NCBI RefSeq assembly: GCF_009663685.2
Contig: NZ_RCOG02000012.1
Coordinates: forward strand, 124,846-188,845
Length of the DNA: 64,000 bases
Source: Cupriavidus sp. U2
GTDB taxonomy: Bacteria; Pseudomonadota; Gammaproteobacteria; Burkholderiales; Burkholderiaceae
Direction of reading: 5' to 3'
Below the pieces are notes generated by a model. That model was not told the DNA's origin, did no database searches, and was given only the letters and a program-made list of their open reading frames with translations. Both the position numbers and the translations under genes were made by a program. This document shows, piece after piece, positions 1 through 9,640 of the stretch. The stretch's first letter is position 1; each line of letters opens with the position of its first letter.

Positions 1-1250
1 CGCAGCTGGTGGACGAGGTGGTTGCCATCGTCAACAACAGCGTGATCACGCGTCGCGAGCTGCTTGACCGGGCCGACGAGATCGAGAACCAGCTCCGGGC
101 CGCGAATCGCCCGATTCCCGAGCGGCCGGACCTGCTTGGCGAAGTGCTGGAACGGCTGGTGATGGAGCGCGTGCAGACCCAGGCCGCGCAGGACGCCGGG
201 ATCAAGGTCACCGACCAGGAAGTGGACCGTGCGATCGAATCGGTCGCGCAGCAGAACAAGATGTCGGCGACTGACCTGCGCAGCCGCGTGGAGGCCAGCG
301 GCATGAGCTGGACGAAGTACCGCGACGAACTGCGCAAGCAGGTGCAGGTGATCCGCCTGCGCGAACGCGAAGTGGACTCGAAGGTGCAGGTCTACGACGG
401 CGAGATCGACAACTTCCTGGCGGCGCGCAGCGGTCAGCCCGCCGCCGTGGGCCCGGCCGAATACAACGTGCAGCAGATCCTGGTGCGCGTGCCCGATGAC
501 GCATCCGAGGCCCAGAAGGCACAGCTCAAGGCCAAGGCCGAAGGCCTGCTCAAGCAGGCGCAGGGCGGCGCGGACTTTGCCGAACTGGCCAAGGCCAATT
601 CGGACGCGCCGGAAGCGTCGCAGGGCGGCGCGCTCGGTTTCCGCGAGATCGGCCGCCTGCCGGCGCTGTTCGCCAATGCCGTGGTCGATCTGCAGCCGGG
701 CAAGGTGGTGCCGGACGTGGTGGAATCGGCCAACGGCTTCCATGTGCTCAAGCTGGCGGCCAAGCGCACGGCGGCTCCGGCGCAGCAGGCCACTGCCGAT
801 CACATCACGCAGACCCAGGTGCGCCACATCCTGATCCGTACCGGCCCGAACATGCCGGAGGCGGAAGCCAGGCGCCAGATGACGACGCTGCGCGACCGTC
901 TCATGCACGGCGCCGATTTTGCCGATGCGGCACGCCGCTACTCGCAGGACGGTTCCGCCCAGCAGGGCGGCGAACTGGGCTGGGTGTCGCCGGGCGAACT
1001 GGTGCCGGCGTTCGAACAGGCCATGAACCGCCTGCGTCCGGGTGAAATATCCGAGCCCGTGGTCACGCAGTTCGGCGTGCATCTGATACAGGTGGAAAAC
1101 CGTCGCGAGACCGAGGTCTCCGCCGAGAAGCAGCGCGACTTCGCCCGGCAGGAAGTGCGGGAACAGAAGCTGCGCGCCGCCTATGATGACTGGGTGCGCC
1201 AGCTGCGCAGCGCGGCGTACGTGGAATACCGGATCAACCGACAACGCTGA
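1..1250 (+). CDS. surA: Periplasmic chaperone/peptidyl-prolyl isomerase SurA (5' truncated by window edge)
   Basis: This is the C-terminal 415 or so residues of SurA, a periplasmic chaperone that helps outer-membrane proteins fold and reach the BAM complex. The reading frame is open from base 3, so the signal peptide and first mature residues lie outside the window; the GTG at 9 is internal. A SurA N-terminal chaperone domain ([18 protein letters not shown]) is followed by two parvulin-type rotamase domains, at about residues 150-250 ([11 protein letters not shown]) and 265-370 ([11 protein letters not shown] to [10 protein letters not shown]). The gene runs straight into pdxA and rsmA, the order usual in proteobacteria, where lptD lies upstream. 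Confidence 0.97.
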   Translation, partial: QLVDEVVAIVNNSVITRRELLDRADEIENQLRAANRPIPERPDLLGEVLERLVMERVQTQAAQDAGIKVTDQEVDRAIESVAQQNKMSATDLRSRVEASGMSWTKYRDELRKQVQVIRLREREVDSKVQVYDGEIDNFLAARSGQPAAVGPAEYNVQQILVRVPDDASEAQKAQLKAKAEGLLKQAQGGADFAELAKANSDAPEASQGGALGFREIGRLPALFANAVVDLQPGKVVPDVVESANGFHVLKLAAKRTAAPAQQATADHITQTQVRHILIRTGPNMPEAEARRQMTTLRDRLMHGADFADAARRYSQDGSAQQGGELGWVSPGELVPAFEQAMNRLRPGEISEPVVTQFGVHLIQVENRRETEVSAEKQRDFARQEVREQKLRAAYDDWVRQLRSAAYVEYRINRQR

Positions 1251-1267
1251 CGCGCGCCGCTCCTGCC

Positions 1268-2332
1268 ATGCCCGACCCTGCACCTGCGCCCCTGGCGCTT
1301 GCCATCACCACCGGCGAACCCGCCGGCATCGGCCCCGACATCACGATCGGGGCCCTGCTGCAGCTTGGCGGCGCGGCCAATGGCATGGGCCATGGCGCGT
1401 ACCGGTTCCATGTGATCGGCGACGCGCGCCTGCTGGCGCGGCGCGCCCAGGCGCTGGGCGTGGCGCATGCGTGGCAGCGCCGGCTGGCCGATGGCGACGT
1501 GGTGGTCGAGGATGTGGCACTGGGCGTGGCCTGCGAGGCCGGCCAGCTCGATGCCCGCAATGGCCGCTACGTGCTGGCGCTGCTCGATGCCGCCATCGAC
1601 GGCCTGCAGGCCGGTCGCTTTGCGGCCATGATCACCGCGCCGGTGCAGAAAAGCACGATCAACGACGCCGGCGTGCCGTTCACCGGCCATACCGAATACC
1701 TGGCCGAACGCGCCGCGGTGCCGCGCGTGGTGATGATGCTGGCCGGCCCGCAGCCCGCGCATGACAACGCCATGCTGCGCGTGGCGCTGGCCACGACCCA
1801 TCTGCCGCTGCGCGCCGTGCCCGACGCGCTGACCATTCCGATGCTGCAGGAGACGCTGAAGATCGTCGACCACGATCTGCGGCGCCACTTCGGCATTGCC
1901 CGCCCCCGTATCCTGGTGACGGGGCTCAACCCGCATGCCGGCGAATCGGGGCATATGGGCCGCGAGGAAATCGACGTCATCGGCCCGGCGCTGGCGCTGG
2001 CCTGCGACGCCGATATCGACGCACGCGGGCCGTATCCCGCCGACACGCTGTTCCAGCCGCGGCACCTGCGCGATGCCGACTGCGTGCTGGCGATGTACCA
2101 TGACCAGGGTCTGGCGCCACTCAAGTACGGCACCTTCGGCCACGGCGTCAACATCACACTGGGCCTGCCCTTTATCCGCACATCGGTGGATCATGGCACC
2201 GCGCTCGACCTGGCCGGCACCGGCCGGGCGGAGCACGGCAGCATGATCGAGGCCATCCGGTGTGCCATTACCATGGCCGGCCATGCCAGCGGACGCCACG
2301 GCAACGGCGCGTCCGCCAACGGCCGGCACTGA
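1268..2332 (+). CDS. pdxA: 4-hydroxythreonine-4-phosphate dehydrogenase PdxA
   Basis: PdxA oxidises 4-phosphohydroxy-L-threonine with NAD in the DXP-dependent pathway to pyridoxal 5'-phosphate and acts in the cytoplasm. The 354-residue product is a little longer than the usual 330. It opens with the family motif [13 protein letters not shown] and carries the metal-binding histidines in [15 protein letters not shown] and MYHDQGL. The ATG lies 17 bases after the surA stop and the stop lies 3 bases before rsmA, so the three genes look co-transcribed. The last 20 residues are a Gly/Asn/Ala-rich tail beyond the conserved domain. Confidence 0.97.
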   Translation: MPDPAPAPLALAITTGEPAGIGPDITIGALLQLGGAANGMGHGAYRFHVIGDARLLARRAQALGVAHAWQRRLADGDVVVEDVALGVACEAGQLDARNGRYVLALLDAAIDGLQAGRFAAMITAPVQKSTINDAGVPFTGHTEYLAERAAVPRVVMMLAGPQPAHDNAMLRVALATTHLPLRAVPDALTIPMLQETLKIVDHDLRRHFGIARPRILVTGLNPHAGESGHMGREEIDVIGPALALACDADIDARGPYPADTLFQPRHLRDADCVLAMYHDQGLAPLKYGTFGHGVNITLGLPFIRTSVDHGTALDLAGTGRAEHGSMIEAIRCAITMAGHASGRHGNGASANGRH

Positions 2333-2335
2333 CTT

Positions 2336-3178
2336 ATGCGTCCAAACGTGCATCAGGGCCATGTGGCCCGCAAACGATTCGGCCAGAACTTCCTGGTCGA
2401 TGACGGCATCATCTACGGCATCGTCAACGCGATCGATCCGCAGCCCGACGACGTCGTCGTCGAAATCGGGCCCGGTCTGGGCGCGCTGACGAACCCGCTG
2501 CTCGAACGCCTGCCCAGCATGCAGGTGGTGGAGCTCGACCGCGATCTCGTGGAGCGCCTGCGCAACCGCTACAACGACCGCCTGACCGTGCATGCCGGCG
2601 ACGCGCTGGCGTTCGACTTCGGCAAGCTCAAGGAGCCGGCCCGCGCGCTGCGCATCGTGGGCAACCTGCCGTACAACATCTCCAGTCCGCTGCTGTTCCA
2701 TCTGATGGATTTCGCCGATCACGTGCGCGACCAGCATTTCATGCTGCAGAAGGAAGTGGTCGAGCGCATGGTGGCCGAGCCGGGCAGCAAGGCGTTTGGC
2801 CGGCTGTCGATCATGCTGCAGGTGCGCTACCACATGGAACACGTGCTCGACGTGCCGCCTGCGTCGTTCAACCCGCCGCCCAAGGTCGATTCGGCCGTGG
2901 TGCGCATGATTCCCTGGCCGCGCGCCAAAGACGGTACGCTACGTTCGCCGTATCCGGCGTGCGATCCCGGTGTGCTGGGCGACGTGGTGACCGCCGCGTT
3001 TTCGCAGCGCCGCAAGGTGCTGCGCAACACGCTGTCGTTCCTGCGCGACCAGGTGGACTTCGACGCGCTCGGCTTCGACCTGGGCCGCCGCGCCGAGGAA
3101 GTGCCGGTGGCCGAGTATGTCGAACTGGCCCGCATCGTCGGCAACAGCGCCGTGCCGCCTGCGCGCGGCGCCGCCTGA
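2336..3178 (+). CDS. rsmA: 16S rRNA dimethyladenosine transferase RsmA (KsgA)
   Basis: RsmA dimethylates two adjacent adenosines near the 3' end of 16S rRNA during 30S subunit maturation, using S-adenosylmethionine. The 280-residue protein has the SAM-binding motif [10 protein letters not shown] at about residues 42-51 and the catalytic NLPYNIS motif at about 107, both diagnostic of the KsgA/Dim1 family. FGQNFLVD near the N-terminus is also typical. It is the last gene of the surA-pdxA-rsmA run, followed by an 81-base gap before trpS. Confidence 0.97.
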   Translation: MRPNVHQGHVARKRFGQNFLVDDGIIYGIVNAIDPQPDDVVVEIGPGLGALTNPLLERLPSMQVVELDRDLVERLRNRYNDRLTVHAGDALAFDFGKLKEPARALRIVGNLPYNISSPLLFHLMDFADHVRDQHFMLQKEVVERMVAEPGSKAFGRLSIMLQVRYHMEHVLDVPPASFNPPPKVDSAVVRMIPWPRAKDGTLRSPYPACDPGVLGDVVTAAFSQRRKVLRNTLSFLRDQVDFDALGFDLGRRAEEVPVAEYVELARIVGNSAVPPARGAA

Positions 3179-3259
3179 CACCGCAGCCCCAAGGGCAGCC
3201 GATACCGAATTCGAATTTCCCGCTGAATCTCCGAACATCCTGAAGCAATCGCGACGCTC

Positions 3260-4288
3260 ATGACCGAACAGACCAAGACCGATCCGCGTCCCGTCATCCT
3301 GACTGGCGATCGTCCCACCGGCCCGCTGCACCTGGGCCACTACGTTGGCTCGCTCAAGAGCCGCGTGGCCCTGCAGGAAACGCACAAGCAGTACGTGCTG
3401 CTGGCCGACACGCAGGCGATGACTGACAACGCGCACGATCCGGACAAGGTTCGCCGCAACGTGCTGGAAGTGGCGCTGGACTACCTGGCCGTGGGGATCG
3501 ACCCCGCCAAGACGACCATCACGGTGCAATCGCACCTGCCCGCGCTGGCCGAACTGACGCTGATGTACCTGAACTTCGTCACGGTGTCGCGCCTGGAGCG
3601 CAACCCGACGATCAAGGAAGAGATCCACGCCCGTGGCTTTGGCCGCGACATTCCGGCCGGCTTCCTGTGCTATCCGGCTTCGCAGGCCGCCGACATCACC
3701 GGCTTCAAGGCCGTGCTGGTGCCGGTGGGCGAGGACCAGGCGCCGCTGATCGAGCAGACCAACGAAATCGTGCGCCGCATCAATCATCAGGTGGGCCGCG
3801 ACATCCTGCCCGAGGCTGCCGCGCTGATTCCCAAGCATGGCCGGCTGCCGGGCGTCGATGGCAAGGCCAAGATGAGCAAGTCGCAGGGCAACGCGATTCC
3901 GCTGGGCGCATCGCCGGACCAGATTCGCGAAGCGGTGCACAAGATGTACACCGATCCGAACCATCTGAAGGTGTCGGACCCGGGCCAGGTCGAAGGCAAC
4001 GTCGTGTTCACGTACCTGGACGCGTTCGATCCGAACGTGGAGGAAGTGCAGGCGCTCAAGGAACACTACCAGCGCGGCGGCCTGGGCGACATGGTGCTCA
4101 AGCGCCGTGTGGAAGGCATCCTCCAGGAAATGCTGCGCCCGATCCGCGAGCGCCGCGAGCAACTGGCGCAGGACCCAGGCTACGTGTTCGACATTCTCAG
4201 GAAGGGCACGGAAGCCGGCCGCGAACTGACCCAGCAGACGCTGGACGAAGTGCGCGGCGCGGTGGGCATGTTCTCGTTCCCGAAGTAA
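3260..4288 (+). CDS. trpS: Tryptophanyl-tRNA synthetase
   Basis: TrpS charges tRNA-Trp with tryptophan. The 342-residue class I synthetase shows the HIGH-like signature in [10 protein letters not shown] at about residues 24-33 and the KMSKS loop as [14 protein letters not shown] near residues 208-221. Length matches the family. The ATG at 3260 fits the known N-terminus ([18 protein letters not shown]). Its reading frame ends shortly before a GC-rich hairpin and it converges on the minus-strand exporter gene. Confidence 0.97.
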   Translation: MTEQTKTDPRPVILTGDRPTGPLHLGHYVGSLKSRVALQETHKQYVLLADTQAMTDNAHDPDKVRRNVLEVALDYLAVGIDPAKTTITVQSHLPALAELTLMYLNFVTVSRLERNPTIKEEIHARGFGRDIPAGFLCYPASQAADITGFKAVLVPVGEDQAPLIEQTNEIVRRINHQVGRDILPEAAALIPKHGRLPGVDGKAKMSKSQGNAIPLGASPDQIREAVHKMYTDPNHLKVSDPGQVEGNVVFTYLDAFDPNVEEVQALKEHYQRGGLGDMVLKRRVEGILQEMLRPIRERREQLAQDPGYVFDILRKGTEAGRELTQQTLDEVRGAVGMFSFPK

Positions 4289-4312
4289 TCGGGCCTTTCA
4301 CGCGCCATGCGT

Positions 4313-4333
4313 CCCTCCCGCCAGCCGGGAGGG
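4313..4333. terminator. GC-rich hairpin between convergent genes
   Basis: An 8-bp perfect stem (CCCTCCCG / CGGGAGGG) with a 5-base loop lies 25 bases after trpS and just beyond the stop of the convergent EamA gene. There is no U-tract on either side, so this is a candidate bidirectional terminator or mRNA 3'-end stabiliser rather than a textbook intrinsic terminator. A second stem (GAAGGCC / GGCCTTC) follows and includes the EamA stop codon. Confidence 0.4.
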
Positions 4334-4351
4334 GCGAACCCCGAAGGCCGC

Positions 4352-5257
4352 TCAGGCCTTCCGGTTCACCAGTACGATGCCTCCGAGCACCATCACCGCC
4401 GCCAGCGCGAATCGCATGCCGACGTGGTCGTGCATCAGCAGCACGCCGAAGGCCACCCCGAACAGCGGGGTCAGGAACGAGAATACCGATAGTCGCGATG
4501 CCAGATACTGGCGCAGCAGCCAGAACCAGATCAGGTAGCTGGCAAAGGCGATCAGCACCGACTGGTAGAACAGGCTGGCCACCACGAAACCCGTGACTTC
4601 CACGCGATGGACCTGGCCCGCGGCCACCGCCATCACCAGCAGCAGCACCGCCGACACCGCCAACTGATAGAGCAGCGTCTTGCTGGCCGGCGCGTGAGAC
4701 AGCTTGCTGCCCCGTACCACGATCGTCGTGGCGGCCCACAGTGCGCCGGCCACTACGCCCAGCGCGTCGCCGAGCAGCGTGCTCGACTGCGCGGATGCGG
4801 TGACAATGCCATCGGCGAATGCCAGCACCATGCCCAGGAACGCCAGCGCAACGCCGGCCCACTGGCCGCGCCGCAGGTGTTCGCCCGGCACGAACAGGTG
4901 CAGGCCCAGCGCGGTGAAGATCGGCGCCGTGTAGAGGAACACGGCCATTCGCGATGCCGTGGTGTGGCCCAGCCCGACGAAAATGCAGAAGAACTCGGCG
5001 CCGAACAGCAGGCCGGCAACCAGCCCGGCGCGCAGCGTGCCATCGCGTTCCCAGAGCGGGGTGCCACGCCACGCGGCAAACGCGAACACCAGCAGCGCGG
5101 CGATGGCCGAGCGGACGCCGGCTTGCAGCACGGCGCCCATCAACGGAGCGGTGACCTTGATGACCACCTGCTGGAGTCCCCATGCGGCGCACAGCAATAC
5201 CATCAGTCCGATGGCCATGCTGTCCAGCGGGCGCCTTGTTATCAGTTGTGTGGACAT
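4352..5257 (-). CDS. DMT-superfamily (EamA) inner-membrane transporter
   Basis: This 301-residue protein is a drug/metabolite transporter of the EamA (RhaT) type, a family of exporters for small metabolites or amino acids. Two EamA repeats are visible, each of about five hydrophobic segments, beginning with MVLLCAAWGLQQVVIKV and, in the second half, ALGVVAGALWAATTIVVRG. It ends in the usual basic residues (VNRKA). It sits 11 bases downstream of gloA on the same strand, so co-transcription is likely. The substrate cannot be told from the sequence. Confidence 0.88.
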   Translation of the reverse strand: MSTQLITRRPLDSMAIGLMVLLCAAWGLQQVVIKVTAPLMGAVLQAGVRSAIAALLVFAFAAWRGTPLWERDGTLRAGLVAGLLFGAEFFCIFVGLGHTTASRMAVFLYTAPIFTALGLHLFVPGEHLRRGQWAGVALAFLGMVLAFADGIVTASAQSSTLLGDALGVVAGALWAATTIVVRGSKLSHAPASKTLLYQLAVSAVLLLVMAVAAGQVHRVEVTGFVVASLFYQSVLIAFASYLIWFWLLRQYLASRLSVFSFLTPLFGVAFGVLLMHDHVGMRFALAAVMVLGGIVLVNRKA

Positions 5258-5268
5258 CGCCGCGTCGC

Positions 5269-5676
5269 TTACGGACGGGCGGCGTCGCGGGTCGAATTGC
5301 GCTCGATCAGTTCGATCTTGTAGCCATCCGGGTCTTCCACGAAGGCGATCACCGTGGTGCCGCCCTTGACCGGGCCGGCCTCGCGCGTGACCTTGCCGCC
5401 GGCGGCGCGGATGCGGTCGCAGGCTTCGGCGGCGTTGGGGGTTTCCAGCGCGATATGGCCGTAGGCGGTGCCCAGGTCATACTGGTCGACGCCGTAGTTG
5501 TAGGTCAGTTCCAGCACGGCCGTTTCGCTTTCCGGGCCGTAGCCGACGAAGGCCAGGCGGTACTTGTACTCGGGGTTGTCGCTTTCGCGCAGCAGTTGCA
5601 TGCCCAGCACGCGCGTGTAGAAGTCGATCGAGCGTTGGTAGTCGCCAACGCGCAGCATGGTGTGGAGGAGTCGCAT
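5269..5676 (-). CDS. gloA: Glyoxalase I (lactoylglutathione lyase)
   Basis: GloA isomerises the hemithioacetal of methylglyoxal and glutathione to S-lactoylglutathione, a cytoplasmic detoxification step. Starting at the MRLLHTML methionine gives 135 residues, the length of E. coli GloA; an upstream in-frame ATG would add only ten atypical residues. The four metal ligands are visible: His5 (RLLHTML), Glu in [10 protein letters not shown], His in GHIALE and Glu in GYKIELIER. It belongs to the minus-strand glyQ-glyS-gmhB-plsC-metallopeptidase-gloA group common in Burkholderiaceae, but here the autotransporter gene separates it from that group. Confidence 0.95.
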   Translation of the reverse strand: MRLLHTMLRVGDYQRSIDFYTRVLGMQLLRESDNPEYKYRLAFVGYGPESETAVLELTYNYGVDQYDLGTAYGHIALETPNAAEACDRIRAAGGKVTREAGPVKGGTTVIAFVEDPDGYKIELIERNSTRDAARP

Positions 5677-5730
5677 AGGGGGACCTTCTTTGGGTTGTTG
5701 AGACAACAGAGTCCGTCATTTTAGTCCTGC

Positions 5731-5756
5731 GCGCGCCATCGTGCCGGATGGCGCGC
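5731..5756. repeat. 10-bp perfect inverted repeat in divergent intergenic region
   Basis: GCGCGCCATC and its exact complement GATGGCGCGC are separated by six bases (GTGCCG). The element sits between the divergent gloA and autotransporter genes, about 55 bases upstream of gloA and 180 bases upstream of the autotransporter start. It could be an operator or a hairpin in either leader; there is no U-tract. No regulator family is recognised. Confidence 0.5.
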
Positions 5757-5936
5757 CGTGGCACTGCTGAACACGCGGCAAAGAAAATTTCACATCGGCA
5801 GCGCGGGCGCGGAGGCCCGGAAGTTGCTACATTGCCGATTGCTTTCGACAGCTGCACGAATGCCTACGCCGGTCCATCACGGCGCGGCAGCGCCGAAGGT
5901 CGCGCGACAGGCTTTCTCTGACAGAGGGGAAACTGT

Positions 5937-8696
5937 ATGACGCGATGCTTCCCAGGCAGTACCTGCGGCACACTGGCATGCGTGCTGGCCATGGCGCTGG
6001 CGGCGCCGCGCACCCACGCCGCGGACTGCGTGCCACCCTCACCGACCGCGAGGTCCTACGTTGCCAACAACTGCGACGGGACGGTTGCCGGCGGCACGTT
6101 CGACACGGGCGCCAGCGGCTACGCTTCGGTCTTTCATGCGGCCAACCACGGATCGATCACCGTCACGGGACCGGTCACCCTGCACTCGGGCGGCAACGAA
6201 TCCACAGGCGCTTACGCCGAATCGGGCGGCGCCATCCATTTCAACGCGCCCGGCAGCACCCTGACGATGCTGGGTGCGCATTCGAACGGGGTCCATGCAT
6301 TCGGCAGCGCGACAGTCACCGGACAGGTCGATATCTCCACGTCGGGCGAGCGCGGACATGCGCTGTTTGCCGATTATGGCGGCGTCCTGCAGATGCATGA
6401 TTCGAGGATTCTGACGCAGGGCGCGGAGGCAGCGGGCATTACCGTGGCCACGGGCTCCGTTTCGCTGCTCGGCGCCAGTTCGATCACCACGACCGGCGAT
6501 ATCGCACCCGGCGTGGCGCTGACTTCATCGAATTCGAGTGTCACGGTCGATGGACAGGGCGCGCGCATTCCCATCCGGACCAGCGGCAAGGAATCGCCGG
6601 GTGCCGGATCGGCGAACGGATCGGGCACGATCACGCTGCGCGGCGTGGATATCGCCACCAGTGGGCTCGTTGCCTTCGGCGTGCTGGCGCAGGGCGCCAC
6701 GTCCGTACAGGCCGAAGACACGACAATCGTCACGACCGGGCTTGGGTCTGTCGGTGTCGAGGCCATCAACGGCGGCACCGCGACGATGACCGGCGGCAGC
6801 GTTACCACGCTGATGCGCGCCGCGCACGGACTGTCCGCGCGCGGGACGGGCAGCCAGATCGCGGCCGATGGCACGGCCGTGACGGTGTCAGGCGTGTCCA
6901 CGTCGGCGATGCAGGTCATCGACCAGGCCCATATCGCGTTGCGCAACGGCAGCGCCGTCAGCACCGGCACCGGTGGCAGTGCGCTGTCGATGTACAGCAC
7001 CGACGATTCGATGCTGCAGACCGCCGAGATCACGCGCAGCACGCTCCTGGCAAGCCAGGGCAGCGCGCTGTCGTTCCTGGGCGGTCCGGCAGCGGTGGCG
7101 ATCACTGGCAGCAGCGTGGCAGGCCACTACATGCTGATCGTCGATTCCCGGACCGCCCCGATCGTCGTCGATGTCACGGCCAGCGGCTCGGCGTTGCGGG
7201 GTGCCTCGCTGGTATTGCCGGCCGAAGGGGGCGGGCAGCACGCGGTTCGGCTGGCCCTGCGCGACAACTCGGCCTGGCTGGTGACGGGCGACTCCAACCT
7301 GACGCGGCTGGAGAACATCGGCAGCTCGGTGGCCTTCGTGCCGCCTGCGGACGGCGTGTTTCATTCGCTCACGGTCAGCCAGTACCACAGCCAGGGCGGC
7401 ACTATGGGGCTGACGGCGGCGCTGGCGGGCGACGGATCGCCGGCGGACAAGCTCGTGATCGACGCCGGCACGGTAACCGGCGCGACGGCCTTGCGCATCG
7501 TCAATGCCGGCGGCAAGGGGGCGCTGACGAGCGAGGGGATCCGCGTGATCGAGGCCATCAACGGCGGCAGCGCCCCGGCCGGCACGTTCGTGCTGGCGGG
7601 CCGCGCCGTGGCCGGGCCTTACGAATACCGGCTGTATCGCGGCAGCACGCAGAGCCCCGCCGATGGCAACTGGTATCTGAGGTCGCAGCAACTGCCGACA
7701 CCGCCCGACCCGCCCACGCCTCCCGCGCCTCCGGACCCGCCGGCCCCTCCGACCCCGCCCAAGCCGATGTACCGGCCCGAAGTGCCCGCCTACATCGCCA
7801 ACGAGCACGCGGCGGCCAGCCTGTTCCTGCACAGCCTGCATGACCGGTTGGGCGAGTTGCCGTTTTCGTCGGCACCGGCTGGATGGCTGCGCGTGGTGGG
7901 CAAGACCGCCGAAAGCGGCAGCCGTGGCAACGACTACAGCGCGCGGGCCAATACGGTGATCCTGCAGGGGGGCGGCGACTTTGCGCGCGGCTCGCTGTTC
8001 GGCGCGGCCGACCGGCTGCACGTGGGCGCGATGTTCGGCTACGGCAACGTGCGCACCGACGGCCTGGCCGCAGGCAACACCGCCCGGGCGCAAGGCGAAG
8101 TGAACGGCTATGGCGCCGGCGTGTACGCGACGTGGTTCGGCCAGGCCGCGTCGGACCTGGGCCCCTATGTCGACACCTGGTTCCAGTACGCCTGGTTCGA
8201 CAGCAACGTGCGCGGCGACCAGTTGCCCAAGGTCGGCTATCACAGCCAGGCGTGGAACGTGTCGCTTGAAGGGGGATGGGCGCTGCCGCTGGCGGCGTCG
8301 TCATGGCGGGTCGAGCCGCAGGCGCAGGTGGTATGGCTGCGGCACCGTGGCGTCAGCGTGACCGAGCCCGGCGGCACGCAAGTCAGCGGTGGCGATACCA
8401 ATGGGCTGGTGACACGGCTCGGCATGCGGATGTTCCGCACGCTGGACCGGGACGATGGCGGACGGCTGCAGCCCTATGCCACGCTGAACTGGTGGCACGA
8501 CCAGACCAGTACGTCGGTCGGATTCAGCGAGACGGTGCTGGGGCAATTGTTTCCGCGCGACCGCTATGAGCTCAAGCTCGGCATCGACGCGAGGTTGTCA
8601 CGCGGCTGGAGCAGCTGGGGGAATATCGGCGGGCAGTGGGGCAACCAGGGCTACCGGCAGTACGCGCTGCGGCTGGGCGCGCGCTATGCCTGGTGA
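5937..8696 (+). CDS. Autotransporter (type Va) outer-membrane protein
   Basis: The 919-residue product looks like a classical autotransporter. A signal peptide ends near residue 29 (MALAAPRTHAADC). A Ser/Thr/Gly-rich passenger of about 560 residues has the short repeated turns typical of a beta-helix. A Pro-rich linker (PPDPPTPPAPPDPPAPP) at about 585-610 leads into a C-terminal barrel of about 290 residues that ends in the aromatic motif LGARYAW. The start has a good ribosome-binding site (GAGGGGAAACTG before ATG). The family is secreted through or with its barrel and exposed on the cell surface, often as an adhesin. The passenger's target is unknown and I see no protease motif. The gene is alone and opposite in strand to its neighbours. 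Confidence 0.9.
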   Translation: MTRCFPGSTCGTLACVLAMALAAPRTHAADCVPPSPTARSYVANNCDGTVAGGTFDTGASGYASVFHAANHGSITVTGPVTLHSGGNESTGAYAESGGAIHFNAPGSTLTMLGAHSNGVHAFGSATVTGQVDISTSGERGHALFADYGGVLQMHDSRILTQGAEAAGITVATGSVSLLGASSITTTGDIAPGVALTSSNSSVTVDGQGARIPIRTSGKESPGAGSANGSGTITLRGVDIATSGLVAFGVLAQGATSVQAEDTTIVTTGLGSVGVEAINGGTATMTGGSVTTLMRAAHGLSARGTGSQIAADGTAVTVSGVSTSAMQVIDQAHIALRNGSAVSTGTGGSALSMYSTDDSMLQTAEITRSTLLASQGSALSFLGGPAAVAITGSSVAGHYMLIVDSRTAPIVVDVTASGSALRGASLVLPAEGGGQHAVRLALRDNSAWLVTGDSNLTRLENIGSSVAFVPPADGVFHSLTVSQYHSQGGTMGLTAALAGDGSPADKLVIDAGTVTGATALRIVNAGGKGALTSEGIRVIEAINGGSAPAGTFVLAGRAVAGPYEYRLYRGSTQSPADGNWYLRSQQLPTPPDPPTPPAPPDPPAPPTPPKPMYRPEVPAYIANEHAAASLFLHSLHDRLGELPFSSAPAGWLRVVGKTAESGSRGNDYSARANTVILQGGGDFARGSLFGAADRLHVGAMFGYGNVRTDGLAAGNTARAQGEVNGYGAGVYATWFGQAASDLGPYVDTWFQYAWFDSNVRGDQLPKVGYHSQAWNVSLEGGWALPLAASSWRVEPQAQVVWLRHRGVSVTEPGGTQVSGGDTNGLVTRLGMRMFRTLDRDDGGRLQPYATLNWWHDQTSTSVGFSETVLGQLFPRDRYELKLGIDARLSRGWSSWGNIGGQWGNQGYRQYALRLGARYAW

Positions 8697-8731
8697 GCCG
8701 CGCAGGTTCAGCCAGCCAGCCCGTCGGCCGG

Positions 8732-9640
8732 TCAGAACGTGGGCAGCAGTTCGGGCGGATGCGCGCGCAGGCGGGCGCGTGCGTCGCGGAACTCGGGAAA
8801 GATCGATTCGACGGTTTCCCAGAAGCGCGGGCTGTGATTCATTTCCTTCAGGTGCGCGAGCTCGTGCGCGGCCACGTAGTCGATCATCGACAGCGGGAAA
8901 TGCATCAGGCGCCAGTTGAGCCGGATCTTGCCGTCGGCGGTGCAGCTGCCCCAGCGCGTGGCCGCCGACGTCAGCGCAAAGCCGGTATGGCGAACCCCAA
9001 GCTTGGCGGCGTAGAGGTCCAGCCGTTCAGCCAGCAGCCGGCGGGCCTGGTTCTGCAGCCAGCCCTGCACGCGGTCCTTGATCTGCTGCTCTTCGGCGTG
9101 TGCCGGCAGCGCCAGATGCAGCACGCGCGTATCGGCATCGAAACACAGCACGCCGGCCGGCGATTCCAGCCGCAGCGTGACCGGCTGTCCCAGGAACGGC
9201 AGTTCGGCGCCGTCGCGCCACTGCACGGTGGGCAGCACGCGGCGCGACTCCCGATGGCGCCATTCGCCAAGCTTGGCAAAGATCCAGCGTTGTTTTTCAA
9301 GGATGGCCGACTCGATGTCGACCAGCGTGACCCAGCGCGGGGCCGTGATCGACAGCCCGCGGTCATCCACCGTGAACCCGATGGTCCTGCGCGACGATCG
9401 CTTGAGCGAATAGTGCAGCGTGCGCTCGCCGACCTGCAGCATGCGGCCATTGGGCAGTATCGGCGGCCACATATCGCCACCCCGCTCGCCAGTCCGCTCG
9501 CCCGCCGGGCCGGTACCCGGCTGCGCGTCGGGCGCCGGCGCAAGCAGGTGCTGCTGCGCGGGCGGAACGGGCGGCGTGGCGTCGGCCAGCGGCAGCTCCA
9601 GCTGCGCGTTCGGGTCGGCGGTGGGGCGCAACAGCTTCAT
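8732..9640 (-). CDS. YgjP-like zinc metallopeptidase domain protein
   Basis: This 302-residue protein belongs to the YgjP/DUF45 family related to M48 and SprT-like metallopeptidases. The zinc site is clear: HELAHLKEMNHSPRFW near residues 245-260, preceded by WGSCTADGKIRLNWRLMHFP, the WGSC motif of the family. The N-terminal 90 residues are Pro/Ala-rich and probably disordered, followed by a beta-rich region (RTLHYSLKRSSRRTIGFTV). It overlaps plsC by four bases (ATGA), so translation is coupled. Its cellular substrate is unknown. Confidence 0.9.
   Translation of the reverse strand: MKLLRPTADPNAQLELPLADATPPVPPAQQHLLAPAPDAQPGTGPAGERTGERGGDMWPPILPNGRMLQVGERTLHYSLKRSSRRTIGFTVDDRGLSITAPRWVTLVDIESAILEKQRWIFAKLGEWRHRESRRVLPTVQWRDGAELPFLGQPVTLRLESPAGVLCFDADTRVLHLALPAHAEEQQIKDRVQGWLQNQARRLLAERLDLYAAKLGVRHTGFALTSAATRWGSCTADGKIRLNWRLMHFPLSMIDYVAAHELAHLKEMNHSPRFWETVESIFPEFRDARARLRAHPPELLPTF

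Noticed and set aside
9..11. GTG as the start codon of surA
   Set aside because: The frame is open to the window edge and the encoded residues are internal to the SurA N-domain, so the gene simply begins outside the window.
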